From the NCBI RefSeq assembly GCF_019443085.1, contig NZ_JAHZIL010000003.1, positions 1,736,001-1,800,000 of the forward strand: a stretch of 64,000 nucleotides of DNA, written 5' to 3'. The translations under genes were made by a program, and so were the position numbers. This document shows positions 34,346-43,980 of this stretch, piece after piece. The notes below the pieces were generated by a model, which saw only the letters and a list, made by a program, of their open reading frames with translations, searched no databases and had not been told where the DNA came from. Source of the DNA: Marinobacter sp. F4218. Lineage in GTDB: Bacteria; Pseudomonadota; Gammaproteobacteria; Pseudomonadales; Oleiphilaceae. Positions within the stretch are counted from its first letter, which is position 1, and each line of letters opens with the position of its first letter.

Positions 34346-35440
34346 TCAGGACTCCAGGGACTGGCTGAAGCGGTTGTCCGGAATGGCATTTTCGCCATCC
34401 ACCACTTCGATGCGGTCACCGCTACTGATCCGGTCCTGGCCGGTAACGATAACCGCATCCTCCAGGGTCAGCCCGTCGGCCACTTCTACCCTGCCCGGCA
34501 TCCGCGACCCCAGGGTCACGGAGATCCGCCGGGCGATGCCATCCTCGGCAACAAACACGTACTGTTCATCACCCCGGATCATCACCGCCTGTTCCGGGAT
34601 CACCAGCGCCTGGCGCTCCCTCAAGGTCAGGGTCGCCGACATGAACTGGCCCGGGCGCAACATCCCGTCCGGATTATTGATCAGAGCCCGCACCGGCAGG
34701 GTCCTGCTGAGTTCGTTGATGCGGGTACCCAGCTCGGCGAGTTCGCCGGAAAACCGGACATCGGGAAAGGCGGGTGACACCCCGGTTACCGGCTGGCCGA
34801 GTCCGAGCTGCCCCAGGAACCGCTCCGGAATGGAAAAGTTCAGTTCCATGCGGTCGGTGGAATCCAGGGTGGTTAACGGGGTTCCGGCAGTGACATAGGC
34901 CCCGATGGCAATGTCGCTGAGCCCGACCACACCGTCAAACGGCGCCAAGATCCGGTGGTTTTCCAATCGCACCCGGGCTGCGGCAAGCTGGGCCTCGGCG
35001 ACGTTCACGGCGGTCCGCAATTCGTCCACCTGAGCCTGGGAAATGCTGTTGTTCGAACGCAGCCGCTGGGCCCGCTCCAACTGTCGGCGGCTGTCCGCCA
35101 ACTGGGATTCAATTACCTGAATATCGGCCCGGGCCTGACGGTCGTCCAGTCGCAGGAGTAGATCCCCCTCACTCACCCGGGCGCCCGGCTGAAGGTTCAA
35201 GGCAACCACCCGGCCGCTGACCTCGGGGGTTAACGCCACCGCGTTCACGGCCCGGAGATTGCCCACGGATTTGACCACATCCCGAACGGTATCCTGCTCC
35301 GGCGACCGGGTATTGACGACGCTGGCCGGACGCTCACGGCCGGCCTGTGCCTTGGTGTCACCCTCCAGATTCTGGTAACCCACCGCAGCACCTGCCGCCA
35401 CTACCACCAACATCAGTGCAACCAGCCATTGCTTCCACAT
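34346..35440 (-). CDS. RND efflux periplasmic adaptor subunit
   Basis: A 364-residue membrane fusion protein with an N-terminal membrane anchor (residues 5-21) and a barrel-sandwich segment, ALTPEVSGRVVALNLQPGAR. It continues with a coiled-coil hairpin (ADIQVIESQLADSRRQLERA onwards), the returning lipoyl half LAPFDGVVGLSDIAIGAYV, and beta-barrel and proximal domains. It bridges the permease at 31197-34343 to an outer membrane channel. The two genes are separated by only 2 nt, so translation is coupled. Confidence 0.93.
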   Translation of the reverse strand: MWKQWLVALMLVVVAAGAAVGYQNLEGDTKAQAGRERPASVVNTRSPEQDTVRDVVKSVGNLRAVNAVALTPEVSGRVVALNLQPGARVSEGDLLLRLDDRQARADIQVIESQLADSRRQLERAQRLRSNNSISQAQVDELRTAVNVAEAQLAAARVRLENHRILAPFDGVVGLSDIAIGAYVTAGTPLTTLDSTDRMELNFSIPERFLGQLGLGQPVTGVSPAFPDVRFSGELAELGTRINELSRTLPVRALINNPDGMLRPGQFMSATLTLRERQALVIPEQAVMIRGDEQYVFVAEDGIARRISVTLGSRMPGRVEVADGLTLEDAVIVTGQDRISSGDRIEVVDGENAIPDNRFSQSLES

Positions 35441-35475
35441 AAGAACTTCCAGCGTCTGTCAATCGTGAGGTGAGT

Positions 35476-36036
35476 CTACTGCCTCTGGATCACCAGGACG
35501 ATTTCCCCGACCTCAATCCCCCACTTGCTCATGGTGGTCTGATTGATCAGGGTGTCCGGCGTTACCAGATACATCCAGTCGTCCATGCGCACATCCAGGG
35601 TGCCATCACCGTAGGCCACCTGCAGGACATAGTTCATGTGGATGGCGTTGCCCTGCCATTCCATCAGTCCGGGCTCGACCACATCCCCTGCGGTGGCGCG
35701 ATAGCCCTGTTCGACGGGCGTCAGCGTCCAGACCCGGGTCTGGACCTCGCCGTCGTCAAAACGGAAAACCTCATCCAGGGTGCCGGTGCCATCCTCATCC
35801 CAGGAGGCGGTGATATCGGCGTCAAAGGTGCGAATCACCTCGCCGGAATAATCCTTGACGACGCCTCGGGCCAACAGGTTACCGGCGAAGAATTGGTCCG
35901 GAATCAGTGCCGGGCCGCGATCACTGTAATCCTCCAGCGAGGGACCTGCGCAACCGGCGAGGAGCCACACCCCGAACAATACCCAGAGAACCCGGACCAG
36001 ACCAGTGACAGCAACGCTAACAAGGGGGATTTGCAT
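35476..36036 (-). CDS. DUF3833 family lipoprotein
   Basis: A 186-residue lipoprotein: the hydrophobic signal ends in the lipobox LLAGC (Cys29), followed by a region matching DUF3833 (FAGNLLARGVVKDYSGEVIR and WMYLVTPDTLINQTTMSKWG). No function is established. It lies 35 nt upstream of the efflux adaptor gene on the same strand, so it may be co-transcribed with the pump. The start codon at 36036 has a poor ribosome site, but no alternative start precedes the signal peptide. The 248 nt towards the divergent acyl-CoA dehydrogenase show no gene. Confidence 0.78.
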   Translation of the reverse strand: MQIPLVSVAVTGLVRVLWVLFGVWLLAGCAGPSLEDYSDRGPALIPDQFFAGNLLARGVVKDYSGEVIRTFDADITASWDEDGTGTLDEVFRFDDGEVQTRVWTLTPVEQGYRATAGDVVEPGLMEWQGNAIHMNYVLQVAYGDGTLDVRMDDWMYLVTPDTLINQTTMSKWGIEVGEIVLVIQRQ

Positions 36037-36284
36037 GACTTTTACACTCGCACAACGAAACGTGGATGGAACATCTGTTCCGGAACATACGCCACTTACG
36101 TGGACTCCGATCAGCCTGTCTCAACGCCTTGCGGCTGTTTCGTCATTTCAGCCAATTGTCTTTCCTGACAGACGCACCAGTGCTTTTCGTCAATGGCAGG
36201 GCACGGGGAATACCGTAATACTGAAAGCAACGGAGGCCGGACGAACCTCCCAACCCTGTCACCAAGAGAACACGAGGAACCGTT

Positions 36285-38105
36285 ATGCCGGTTTACAAGG
36301 CGCCGTTGCGCGACATGAAATTTCTGCTCAATGAGGTGTTTGATTATCCCGGACACTACGAGGCCCTTGCCAGCGGAGGCAACGCCACGCCGGACATCGT
36401 TGACGCCATTCTCACCGAATGCGGCCGGTTCTGCGAGGAAGTGCTGAGCCCCCTGTACCAGTCCGGGGATGATGAGGGCTGCAAGCTGGAGGACGGAATC
36501 GTCACCACGCCGCGCGGTTACAAAGAGGCCTACGTTCAGTACGCTATGGGCGGCTGGCAGGGACTGTCCGCGCCCGAGGAATTCGGGGGGCAGGGACTGC
36601 CGGCGTCCATGGGCCTGCTCAAACAGGAGATGATGGGCACCGCGAACTGGTCATTTTCCATGTACCCGGGTCTGTCCCTGGGTGCCATGAACACCATTTT
36701 CCTGCACGGCAGCGCGACACAGAAGCACACCTACCTGACGCCGCTGACTGAAGGCCGCTGGGGCGGCACCATGTGCCTCACCGAGCCCCAGTGTGGGACC
36801 GATCTTGGCCAGGTGAAAACCAGGGCCGAGCCCCAGGCCGATGGCAGCTACCGGCTGACCGGTACCAAGATTTTCATCTCCTCGGGCGACCATGACCTGA
36901 CCGAGAACATTGTCCACATCGTGCTGGCCCGCCTGCCGGACGCGCCCAAGGGCACCCGGGGGATCAGCCTGTTCATCGTACCCAAGTTCCTGCCGACGGA
37001 GGAAGGCGGTGTTGGCGAGCGTAATGCCGTAACCTGCGGCAGCCTGGAAAAGAAAATGGGCATCAAGGCCTCTGCCACCTGCGTGATGAACTTCGACGGC
37101 GCCACCGGATTCCTGATCGGGCCGGAAAACGAAGGCCTGAACTGCATGTTCACCTTCATGAACACCGCCCGCATCGGCACCGCCATCCAGGGCGTGGGGC
37201 CCGCGGAACTGTCCTACCAGTGGGCGCTCGCCTACGCTCGGGAACGGCGGTCGATGCGGGCGCTGTCCGGCAAGAAGGAACCGGACCAGATCGCCGATGC
37301 CCTGATCTACCACGCCGACGTGCGTCGGATGTTGCTGACCCAGAAAGCCATCGCCGAAGGCGGACGGGCCATGCTCTATTACGCCGCCCGACTGGCGGAC
37401 CACATGGTGGAGGGCCACACCGCGGGCGACCAGAAGAAAGCCGAAAAGTACGACGACAAACTCGGCTTCCTGACGCCAATCCTGAAAGGCTTCCTGACGG
37501 AACTGGGTTGTGAGGCCGCCAACCTCGGTATGCAGGTGTTTGGCGGCCACGGCTACATCCGCGAGCACGGTATGGAACAGATTGTCCGGGACACCCGGAT
37601 TGCCACCCTGTATGAGGGCACCACTGGCATCCAGGCCCTGGATCTTCTGGGGCGCAAGGTGCTGTTGATGACCCAGGGCGGTGCGGTACGGGATTTTACC
37701 CTGAAGATTGCCAACTTCGCCCGCAAGCACCTCACCGACAAACGCCTGCGGCCCTACGCGGTGGAACTGCTGAAGCTGAGCGCCCAATGGAACCTGCTGA
37801 CGGTCCGGGTCATGCTTGCGGCGCGCAAGGACCGGGACGTGGTGAGTGCGGCGGCAAACGACTTCCTGATGTACAGCGGCTACGTCACCATGGCGTACAT
37901 CTGGGCCCGGCAAGCGGCCGTGGCCGCAGACCGGGTGCGCAAGGGTGGTGAGGAATCCGAGGCCTTCTACAGGGCCAAGCTGGTCACCGCCGAGTTCTAC
38001 TACGAGCGGCTGCTGCCGCGGGCGCAGGCCCATGCCACCAGCATGCTGAGCCCCACCGAAAACCTGATGCAACTGGATGCCGAGGACATGGCGTTCATCG
38101 GGTAA
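36285..38105 (+). CDS. Acyl-CoA dehydrogenase, 600-residue FadE/DmdC-like family
   Basis: A 606-residue acyl-CoA dehydrogenase of the long type with an extra C-terminal domain. The N-terminus YKAPLRDMKFLLNEVFDYPG is characteristic of the PA0506/DmdC group. The FAD/substrate motif is MCLTEPQCGTDLGQVKT, and the catalytic Glu is in RIATLYEGTTGIQALDL. Members dehydrogenate medium or long acyl-CoA, or 3-methylmercaptopropionyl-CoA in the DMSP demethylation pathway; the sequence alone does not decide which. It has its own terminator downstream and stands alone, divergent from the lipoprotein gene. Confidence 0.85.
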   Translation: MPVYKAPLRDMKFLLNEVFDYPGHYEALASGGNATPDIVDAILTECGRFCEEVLSPLYQSGDDEGCKLEDGIVTTPRGYKEAYVQYAMGGWQGLSAPEEFGGQGLPASMGLLKQEMMGTANWSFSMYPGLSLGAMNTIFLHGSATQKHTYLTPLTEGRWGGTMCLTEPQCGTDLGQVKTRAEPQADGSYRLTGTKIFISSGDHDLTENIVHIVLARLPDAPKGTRGISLFIVPKFLPTEEGGVGERNAVTCGSLEKKMGIKASATCVMNFDGATGFLIGPENEGLNCMFTFMNTARIGTAIQGVGPAELSYQWALAYARERRSMRALSGKKEPDQIADALIYHADVRRMLLTQKAIAEGGRAMLYYAARLADHMVEGHTAGDQKKAEKYDDKLGFLTPILKGFLTELGCEAANLGMQVFGGHGYIREHGMEQIVRDTRIATLYEGTTGIQALDLLGRKVLLMTQGGAVRDFTLKIANFARKHLTDKRLRPYAVELLKLSAQWNLLTVRVMLAARKDRDVVSAAANDFLMYSGYVTMAYIWARQAAVAADRVRKGGEESEAFYRAKLVTAEFYYERLLPRAQAHATSMLSPTENLMQLDAEDMAFIG

Positions 38106-38126
38106 ACGATCAGGCCGAAACGTAAG

Positions 38127-38150
38127 TCCCGGGTAATCCAGGGATTTTTT
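38127..38150 (+). terminator. Intrinsic terminator of the acyl-CoA dehydrogenase gene
   Basis: The stem TCCC-G-GG / CC-A-GGGA with loop TAAT (38127-38144) is followed by six T residues, 21 nt after the stop codon. A second inverted repeat without T-run, AGCCATC / GATGGCT, lies at 38168-38192. Confidence 0.65.
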
Positions 38151-38263
38151 CCCTTGAATTGCCCTGGAGCCATCCCAATCTCTTCGATGGCTTTGTTAAC
38201 CGGACACTTTTCGGCCAATGAGGTAAGCAAAACCCATCGAGCGTAAAAGAAGGAGGTTCGAAT

Positions 38264-39199
38264 ATGGAGACTCGTTCTGACGACTTTTATCCCACCCGAC
38301 TCGAACGCCCCACCCCGGTCTTTGACCGGCTGGAACCGGTTGTCCACAGCACCGGCCAGGTCCGCAGGGAAGGTCCGCTCAGCGAGACCGATCTGGCGCA
38401 GTACGAACGCGACGGCTTCCTGGTGTTCAACAACTTCCTGGATCCGGCCACCGTCCGAAACTTTCGCGAGGATCTGCGCGCCTACGAAGACGATGAGGCC
38501 ATTCTCCGGTCCGAGGGCACGATCACCGAACCCGGCAAGCAGGCAATCCGTTCCATATTCGGCATCCATGAACTGTCGGAACGTTTCGACCGGCTGACCC
38601 GGGACCCGAACATTCTTGCCATGGTGCGGCAGTTACTGGGCAGCGATGCGTATGTGCACCAGTCCCGGATCAACTTCAAACCCGGTTTTCACGGCAAGGG
38701 TTTCGACTGGCACTCCGACTTTGAAACCTGGCACGCCGAGGACGGCATGCCGCGCATGCGGGCCGTGAGTTTTTCCATCGCGCTGACCGACAATACCCCG
38801 TTCAACGGCCCGTTGATGCTGGTGCCGGGTTCGCACCAAACCTTCGTGCCCTGCGTTGGTCGCACCCCGGAGGACAATTACCAGTCGTCCCTCAAAAAAC
38901 AGGAACTTGGGGTACCCAGTGACCAGGACCTGGCCCGGATTGTCGACCAGCACGGCATCAAGGCCCCGACCGGCCCCGCGGGTTCACTGATCGTTTTCGA
39001 GTGCAACACCCTGCACGCGTCCAACGCCAACATGTCGCCCTGGCCCCGCAGCAATCTGTTTTTTGTTTACAACAGTGTGGAAAACCAGCTGGTACAGCCA
39101 TTCTGCGGCAACAAACCGCGGCCCGGATTTCTCGGCAACCGCGAGGCCACCGGCGCCCTCCAGCCCCACACCCGCGACAATCTGCAACGGACCGGATAA
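38264..39199 (+). CDS. ectD: Ectoine hydroxylase
   Basis: A 311-residue non-haem Fe(II)/2-oxoglutarate dioxygenase matching EctD. The iron ligands His150, Asp152 and His251 are in DWHSDFETWH and NTLHASNANMS. The EctD signature segment HQSRINFKPGFHGKGFDW is intact. It converts ectoine to 5-hydroxyectoine, a compatible solute for salt and temperature stress. The ribosome site AAGGAGG is strong, which suggests high expression. No ectABC genes are in the window, so ectoine synthesis must be encoded elsewhere or ectoine must be imported. Confidence 0.95.
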   Translation: METRSDDFYPTRLERPTPVFDRLEPVVHSTGQVRREGPLSETDLAQYERDGFLVFNNFLDPATVRNFREDLRAYEDDEAILRSEGTITEPGKQAIRSIFGIHELSERFDRLTRDPNILAMVRQLLGSDAYVHQSRINFKPGFHGKGFDWHSDFETWHAEDGMPRMRAVSFSIALTDNTPFNGPLMLVPGSHQTFVPCVGRTPEDNYQSSLKKQELGVPSDQDLARIVDQHGIKAPTGPAGSLIVFECNTLHASNANMSPWPRSNLFFVYNSVENQLVQPFCGNKPRPGFLGNREATGALQPHTRDNLQRTG

Positions 39200-39228
39200 A
39201 CCCCGTCCCGGGGCAGCCGATCCGGGAA

Positions 39229-39975
39229 TCACAGGCCGTATTTGGTCTGTATGGCCTCGAACATGCCGGATTCCCGGATGGTTTTAAGGCCCGCGTTCAG
39301 GCTGTCCACCACCTCGTCTGAGGTGTCCAGATTCAACGCCAGGAACAGTTCCGTATCGTTGAACGAAAACACCGGCACCAAGCCCTCAACGTTCTGCTGG
39401 GACGCCAGGTAGGGACCACCAAGGCGATCGGCGAGCCAGAGATCGATCTGGCCCAGCTCCAGGCGTTTGGGGTTCAGGTCATCGCTGTCCAGGGCCGAGA
39501 CCTCGTAGCCCCGTTTGATCAGATATTCCGATTTGACGTCGTTGCGGTAGCCGCCGAAGACCTTGTTGCGGGCATCGTCGAGGCTGTCCATCTGGAACTT
39601 CGATCCTGCCGGTGCAAAGATGGTCCACAGGTTCTGGGTCAGCGGGCCAACCCACCTGAACTGTGGAGCCCGTTCCTCGGTGTAGGTGGTGCAGAAAATG
39701 CCGTGATTCGGTTTGTTCAGCGCCCGGTTATAGCCGTAATCCCAGTTACGCAGTTTGATGCGATATTCCAGATCGGTCTGTTTCAGGGCGGCGGTCACCA
39801 ATTCGGTGCATAAGCCGTCAATGTCTTCGGCGTTGTGCTCGAACGCCCGGCCGGAGGCACTCATGTTGTAAGGGGGGAAATTTTCGGTGTACAGGTACAG
39901 GCGTTCAGCCGCCTGTGCGGACGACCCCGCCAGGACCAGGCCAACCAACGCAGAACCCAAGACTTTCTTTACCAC
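39229..39975 (-). CDS. Periplasmic solute-binding protein, SBP_bac_3 type
   Basis: The 248-residue exported protein (GTG start, GGGAGTG 8 nt upstream) has a signal peptide ending SSAQA near residue 22. An amino-acid-type binding domain follows (LYLYTENFPPYNMSASGRAF, then the second lobe DARNKVFGGYRNDVKSEYLI). There are no ABC permease or ATPase genes beside it. It is convergent with ectD (29 nt gap), but the two genes are not linked in mechanism by anything visible. Ligand unknown; only loosely similar to the protein at 4515-5345. Confidence 0.78.
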   Translation of the reverse strand: MVKKVLGSALVGLVLAGSSAQAAERLYLYTENFPPYNMSASGRAFEHNAEDIDGLCTELVTAALKQTDLEYRIKLRNWDYGYNRALNKPNHGIFCTTYTEERAPQFRWVGPLTQNLWTIFAPAGSKFQMDSLDDARNKVFGGYRNDVKSEYLIKRGYEVSALDSDDLNPKRLELGQIDLWLADRLGGPYLASQQNVEGLVPVFSFNDTELFLALNLDTSDEVVDSLNAGLKTIRESGMFEAIQTKYGL

Positions 39976-40014
39976 GGCTTATCACTCCCAATTGGAAACT
40001 ACACGGATGTGCCG

Positions 40015-40045
40015 CGGTCAGGACGCAAGATTCGCGCCCTGACCG
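40015..40045. repeat. Inverted repeat upstream of the solute-binding protein gene
   Basis: CGGTCAGG (40015-40022) and CCTGACCG (40038-40045) form a perfect 8-bp stem with a 15-nt loop, between mnmE's 3' end and the binding-protein start. No T-run follows on the minus strand. It could be a leader hairpin, a weak mnmE terminator or an operator. Confidence 0.4.
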
Positions 40046-40118
40046 ATGATTTGTATCGGAAAAAACGTTTTATTTGGTAACAGGCCGGATCTAAAGCGGC
40101 AACCGTAGCGGTACCGGG

Positions 40119-41489
40119 TTACTTGCCGATGCAGAAACTGGAGAAGATCTTCCCCAGCAGCTCGTCCGGGCTCAGATGCCCGGTGATTTCCCCCAGGGCA
40201 TCCTGGGCCGCCCGCAGGTCTTCCGCGAGCAGCTCGCCGGCACCATAGCCTTCCAGCTGACCCTGGCCCTGGAACAGGGAATCCCGGGCTCGCTCCAGGG
40301 CATCCAGATGCCGGCGCCGGGCCAGAAATCCGCCTTCGGTGGTGCTGGCAAAGCCCATGCACTGTTTCAGGTGGTCGCGGAGCACCTCCACGCCCTCGGA
40401 CGACTTTGCCGCAAGCCGGATCACCGGCGCGGTCTGGCCCTCGCCCTCCTCGATCCCGACCGGTTCATCGGACAGATCCACCTTGTTGCGGATCACTGAG
40501 ACCGGCGCATTGGCAGGCAGCCGGTCGATGAAGTCCGGCCAGATCTCGTGGGGTTCGGTTTCGGTCGTGGTGGTGGCATCGACCATGAGCAGGATACGGT
40601 CGGCCTGGCCGATTTCATCCCAGGCCCGGGCAATGCCGATCTGCTCCACCTCGTCGGGACTGTCCCGCAAACCGGCGGTGTCGATGATGTGGAGGGGCAT
40701 GCCGTCAATGTGGATATGTTCCCGCAGTACGTCCCGGGTGGTGCCCTCGATGGCGGTGACGATGGCTGCCTCGCGGCCGGCCAGGGCATTGAGAAGGCTG
40801 GATTTTCCGGCATTGGGGCGGCCGGCGATAACCACCTTCATGCCATCCCGAAGGATCGTACCCTGCTGCGCCTCGGCCAGGATGGTATCCAGCCGGTCCA
40901 GCAGGTCCTGCAGATCGCCGGCGACCTTGCCGTCGGCCAGAAAATCGATCTCCTCCTCGGGGAAGTCAATGGCCGCCTCAACGTAGATGCGCAGATGGGT
41001 GACGGCATCCACCAGCTGGTCAATGCGCCGGGAGAAAACACCCTGCATGGACCGGACCGCACAGCGGGCCGCCTGTTCCGAGCTACTCTCGATCAGATCC
41101 GCGATGGCCTCGGCCTGGGCCAGATCCAGCTTGTCGTTCAGGAACGCGCGTTCGGAGAATTCCCCCGGTCGCGCAAGACGGGCTCCGCGGCTGCAGACTT
41201 CCCGAAGCAGCAGGTCCAGGATCACGGTGCCGCCATGGCCCTGAAGCTCGAATACGTCTTCGCCGGTGAACGAATGGGGGTTCGGGAAGAACAACCCGAT
41301 TCCCTCATCGATCAGGCCACCGTCCTGGTCGAGGAACGGGCCGTAATGAGCGTAACGGGGTTTCGGTGCAAAGCCGAGCATGTGCCGGGCAATGCTCGCA
41401 GCCGCCGGGCCCGAAACCCGCACGATGCCAACACCGGCCTGGCCGGGGGCGGTGGCGATGGCGGCAATGGTGTCTGAAGTCTGGCTCAT
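40119..41489 (-). CDS. mnmE: tRNA modification GTPase MnmE
   Basis: A 456-residue protein from the ATG at 41489, which has GAGGAA 6 nt upstream; the frame extends 24 nt further to a TTG. The N-terminal folate-binding domain is followed by a helical domain with an embedded G domain ([27 protein letters not shown]). The C-terminal FCIGK tail contains the essential Cys. With MnmG it installs the cmnm5 group on tRNA U34. It is part of the conserved rpmH-rnpA-yidD-yidC-mnmE cluster. Confidence 0.97.
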   Translation of the reverse strand: MSQTSDTIAAIATAPGQAGVGIVRVSGPAAASIARHMLGFAPKPRYAHYGPFLDQDGGLIDEGIGLFFPNPHSFTGEDVFELQGHGGTVILDLLLREVCSRGARLARPGEFSERAFLNDKLDLAQAEAIADLIESSSEQAARCAVRSMQGVFSRRIDQLVDAVTHLRIYVEAAIDFPEEEIDFLADGKVAGDLQDLLDRLDTILAEAQQGTILRDGMKVVIAGRPNAGKSSLLNALAGREAAIVTAIEGTTRDVLREHIHIDGMPLHIIDTAGLRDSPDEVEQIGIARAWDEIGQADRILLMVDATTTTETEPHEIWPDFIDRLPANAPVSVIRNKVDLSDEPVGIEEGEGQTAPVIRLAAKSSEGVEVLRDHLKQCMGFASTTEGGFLARRRHLDALERARDSLFQGQGQLEGYGAGELLAEDLRAAQDALGEITGHLSPDELLGKIFSSFCIGK

Positions 41490-41512
41490 CTGGATTCCTC
41501 GGGGCACAACCA

Positions 41513-41539
41513 ACAGAGGCTCCGTGAAGGAGCCTCTGT
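41513..41539. repeat. Perfect 11-bp hairpin between yidC and mnmE
   Basis: ACAGAGGCTCC and GGAGCCTCTGT are separated by GTGAA, giving a very stable stem-loop 23 nt after the yidC stop and 23 nt before the mnmE start. There is no T-run, so it is probably an mRNA processing or stability element, or a partial terminator, that separates mnmE expression from yidC. Confidence 0.6.
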
Positions 41540-41562
41540 CTGGGTCAGTTCAGGCGCACCGG

Positions 41563-43266
41563 TCAGTGCTTCTTGGCTGCCGTCTCTGCTTCAATCTTGC
41601 GGGTAATGTACCACTGCTGACTGATCGACAGAATGTTGTTCACCAGCCAGTACAGAACCAGACCGGCCGGGAACCACAGGAAGAACACAGTGAAGATCAG
41701 TGGCATCATCTTCATGATCTTGGCCTGCATCGGATCCGGCGGTGTCGGGTTCAGGTGCATTTGCAGGAACATGCTGGCGCCCATCAGGATCGGCAGGATG
41801 AAGTAGGGATCCATCTGGGACAGATCCTGAATCCAGAGCATGAACGGCGCATGACGCAACTGAACGCTCTCAAACAGGACCCAGTACAGCGAGATGAACA
41901 CTGGCATCTGCACCAGGATCGGCAGGCAGCCGCCCAGCGGATTGATTTTTTCCCGCTTGTACAGGGCCATCATTTCCTGGGACATACGCTGACGGTCGTC
42001 GCCGTACAGTTCCTTCAGACGGGTGAGCTGAGGCGCAACCGCGCGCATCTTGGCCATCGACTTGTAACTGGTTGCGGACAGGTGGAAGAACACCGCCTTG
42101 ACCAGCACCGTCAGCAGGATGATGGACACACCCCAGTTGCCGACGAGGCTATGGAACCATTCCATGATGACGAAAAGCGGCAGGGAGATGAAGAACAGCC
42201 AGCCGAAATCGACGGTCCGATCCAGGTTCGGTGCCACATTTTCCAGGCGATCGATAATTTTCGGACCGACGTAGGCACGGGCGCCGACTTCCACGGTTTC
42301 CCCCGGGGCGACGGTGGTGGCCGGGTAGACGAACCCCATGACGTACAGAGGACCGCGGCGGGTGGTCTGGAACTGGGCCGGCTGGTCGCGTTCAGGCACC
42401 CAGGCCGCCAGGAAGTAATGCTGGAGGAAGGCCAGCCAGCCGTTGGTTACCGACTGGTTGATCGGCGTTTCAGACAGGTCGCCGAAATCAAACTTCTCGT
42501 ACGGATCCTCGGGGGAGCTCATCACCATGCCGAGGAACGCCTTGATGCCCATGCTGGTCTGCGCGGTCGGGTCCGGAGCCTGGTCACGCACGATCTTGCC
42601 GGTGAAGTTGGCTTTCCAGGGCTCGCCGGATTCGTTGTTGATCAGGTAACGGACACCGATTTCATAGCTGTCGCGCTCGAACTGATAGCGCTTGGTGATC
42701 TTCACCCCGGAGCCCGTGGTGAACGTCAGATCCACGGTAAGCTGGTCCTGGCCTTCATCCAGCTGGTAGCTGTCGGCAGTTGTGTCGTAGACCGGGGCGG
42801 TACCATTGGCTCGGCTGTCCGGACCGTCCTGACCGATCAGGCCGCTTTCCATGACGTAAGTGCGGGACTCGGTGTTGGTCAGGAGGGTCAGCGGTTCCCG
42901 GCTGTTCAGGGACTTGTCGTAATGAGTCAGGGAGCTCTGGACGAGATTACCGCTGACCCGATCAATGGTGAGGTCCAGGACATCGGTCTTCACGGTCACG
43001 AACTGGTCATCGACGGCGACGCTGGTGTCGGCGGAGGACGTGATCTGCTGTCCGGAATCCGGTGTGGTGAACTCTTCACCCGCCTGTCCGGATTGCGCCT
43101 TTTCCGGAAGCACCATGGAGTCGGTTCCGGTATTGGCCTGGGGGGTACTGGTTTCCGCGACCTGCTCGGTGGCCGGCTGCTGGTGATAATCCTCATTCCA
43201 GGAAAGCACCATCAGATAACTGACAATAGCCAGGCCGGCAAATAATACGATGCGTTGAATATCCAT
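41563..43266 (-). CDS. yidC: Membrane protein insertase YidC
   Basis: A 567-residue YidC from the ATG at 43266 (MDIQRIVLFAGLAI); residues before this in the same frame overlap yidD and are not convincing. It has the first membrane helix, a large periplasmic beta domain (residues 60-340) and five C-terminal membrane helices. Conserved segments include WGVSIILLTVLVKAVFFHLS, NPLGGCLPILVQMPVFISLY and LVLYWLVNNILSISQQWYIT. It inserts inner membrane proteins alone or with SecYEG, including Fo subunits a and c encoded in this window. It follows yidD by 4 nt. Confidence 0.97.
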   Translation of the reverse strand: MDIQRIVLFAGLAIVSYLMVLSWNEDYHQQPATEQVAETSTPQANTGTDSMVLPEKAQSGQAGEEFTTPDSGQQITSSADTSVAVDDQFVTVKTDVLDLTIDRVSGNLVQSSLTHYDKSLNSREPLTLLTNTESRTYVMESGLIGQDGPDSRANGTAPVYDTTADSYQLDEGQDQLTVDLTFTTGSGVKITKRYQFERDSYEIGVRYLINNESGEPWKANFTGKIVRDQAPDPTAQTSMGIKAFLGMVMSSPEDPYEKFDFGDLSETPINQSVTNGWLAFLQHYFLAAWVPERDQPAQFQTTRRGPLYVMGFVYPATTVAPGETVEVGARAYVGPKIIDRLENVAPNLDRTVDFGWLFFISLPLFVIMEWFHSLVGNWGVSIILLTVLVKAVFFHLSATSYKSMAKMRAVAPQLTRLKELYGDDRQRMSQEMMALYKREKINPLGGCLPILVQMPVFISLYWVLFESVQLRHAPFMLWIQDLSQMDPYFILPILMGASMFLQMHLNPTPPDPMQAKIMKMMPLIFTVFFLWFPAGLVLYWLVNNILSISQQWYITRKIEAETAAKKH

Positions 43267-43270
43267 AGAG

Positions 43271-43561
43271 TTACTGTCTGGTCTGGGTTGTGGTTTGAGA
43301 ATGGTCAGCCTGCCGGCCGGGTGCTGTTTGGGTGGTCGCGGATTCTGCCAGGCCGGGAACCGGATCATAACCGCCTTCAGCCCAGGGATGACACCTCAAT
43401 AAGCGCCGGACCGCGAGGAAAAATCCTTTTCCCGCGCCATGGTGACTAATGGCTTCGACAGCGTATTGCGAGCAGGTGGGGGTGTGGCGGCAATGACTCG
43501 CCATCAGAGGGCTGATTGCATACTGGTACAAGCGAATGGGCAAGAGCAGGAGTTTGCGCAT
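43271..43561 (-). CDS. yidD: Membrane protein insertion efficiency factor YidD
   Basis: A 96-residue member of the haemolytic-protein-like YidD family. It begins [20 protein letters not shown], has the family motif [19 protein letters not shown] and continues with [15 protein letters not shown]. The C-terminal tail rich in Thr and Gln is variable. Its ATG overlaps the rnpA stop by 1 nt and it ends 4 nt before yidC. Confidence 0.95.
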   Translation of the reverse strand: MRKLLLLPIRLYQYAISPLMASHCRHTPTCSQYAVEAISHHGAGKGFFLAVRRLLRCHPWAEGGYDPVPGLAESATTQTAPGRQADHSQTTTQTRQ

Positions 43562-43968
43562 TAACCCGTTCCTCTACCGGCAGGCCTTGATGAGTTCGCC
43601 CGGGATGGCTGGGATTGCTGATGTTTACGCTTCAGACGTTGCCAAAGCTCAGTCAGCGATGCCCGGATGGCATGGTTGTCGAGACTCGCCAGCCCCTGGC
43701 GCCCGAGTACCACGATGTCCAGATCCGGATAATCGGTCTGATGCCTGAAAGTTTCCCTGACCTGACGTTTTATCCGATTTCTCTGAACCGCAAGCTTCAG
43801 GTTTTTCTTGGAAAAAATCAAACCGATCCTGGCGTGACCGAGATTGTTCGGTGTTGCCAGGATCAGAAAATTCCGGTGCGGAACTTTCAGCTGTACGTCA
43901 TCGAAGACTTTGCCGTAATCGGCCGGGCGCAGAAGCCGGTGCGATTTCGGGAAACTCAAAGCCTTCAT
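43561..43968 (-). CDS. rnpA: Ribonuclease P protein component
   Basis: A 135-residue basic protein with the RNR motif ([12 protein letters not shown], residues 62-73) that binds the catalytic RNA, and the N-terminal [16 protein letters not shown] segment (here [12 protein letters not shown]). It matures tRNA 5' ends. It lies 12 nt after rpmH. The C-terminal extension of about 20 residues rich in Arg, Ser and Gln exceeds the E. coli protein. Confidence 0.95.
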   Translation of the reverse strand: MKALSFPKSHRLLRPADYGKVFDDVQLKVPHRNFLILATPNNLGHARIGLIFSKKNLKLAVQRNRIKRQVRETFRHQTDYPDLDIVVLGRQGLASLDNHAIRASLTELWQRLKRKHQQSQPSRANSSRPAGRGTG

Positions 43969-43980
43969 GAGGCGAGCTGG

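Noticed and set aside
43269..43368. Longer N-terminus for YidC
   Set aside because: It would overlap yidD and is polar and Pro-rich; YidC proteins begin with the hydrophobic helix found at the ATG at 43266.
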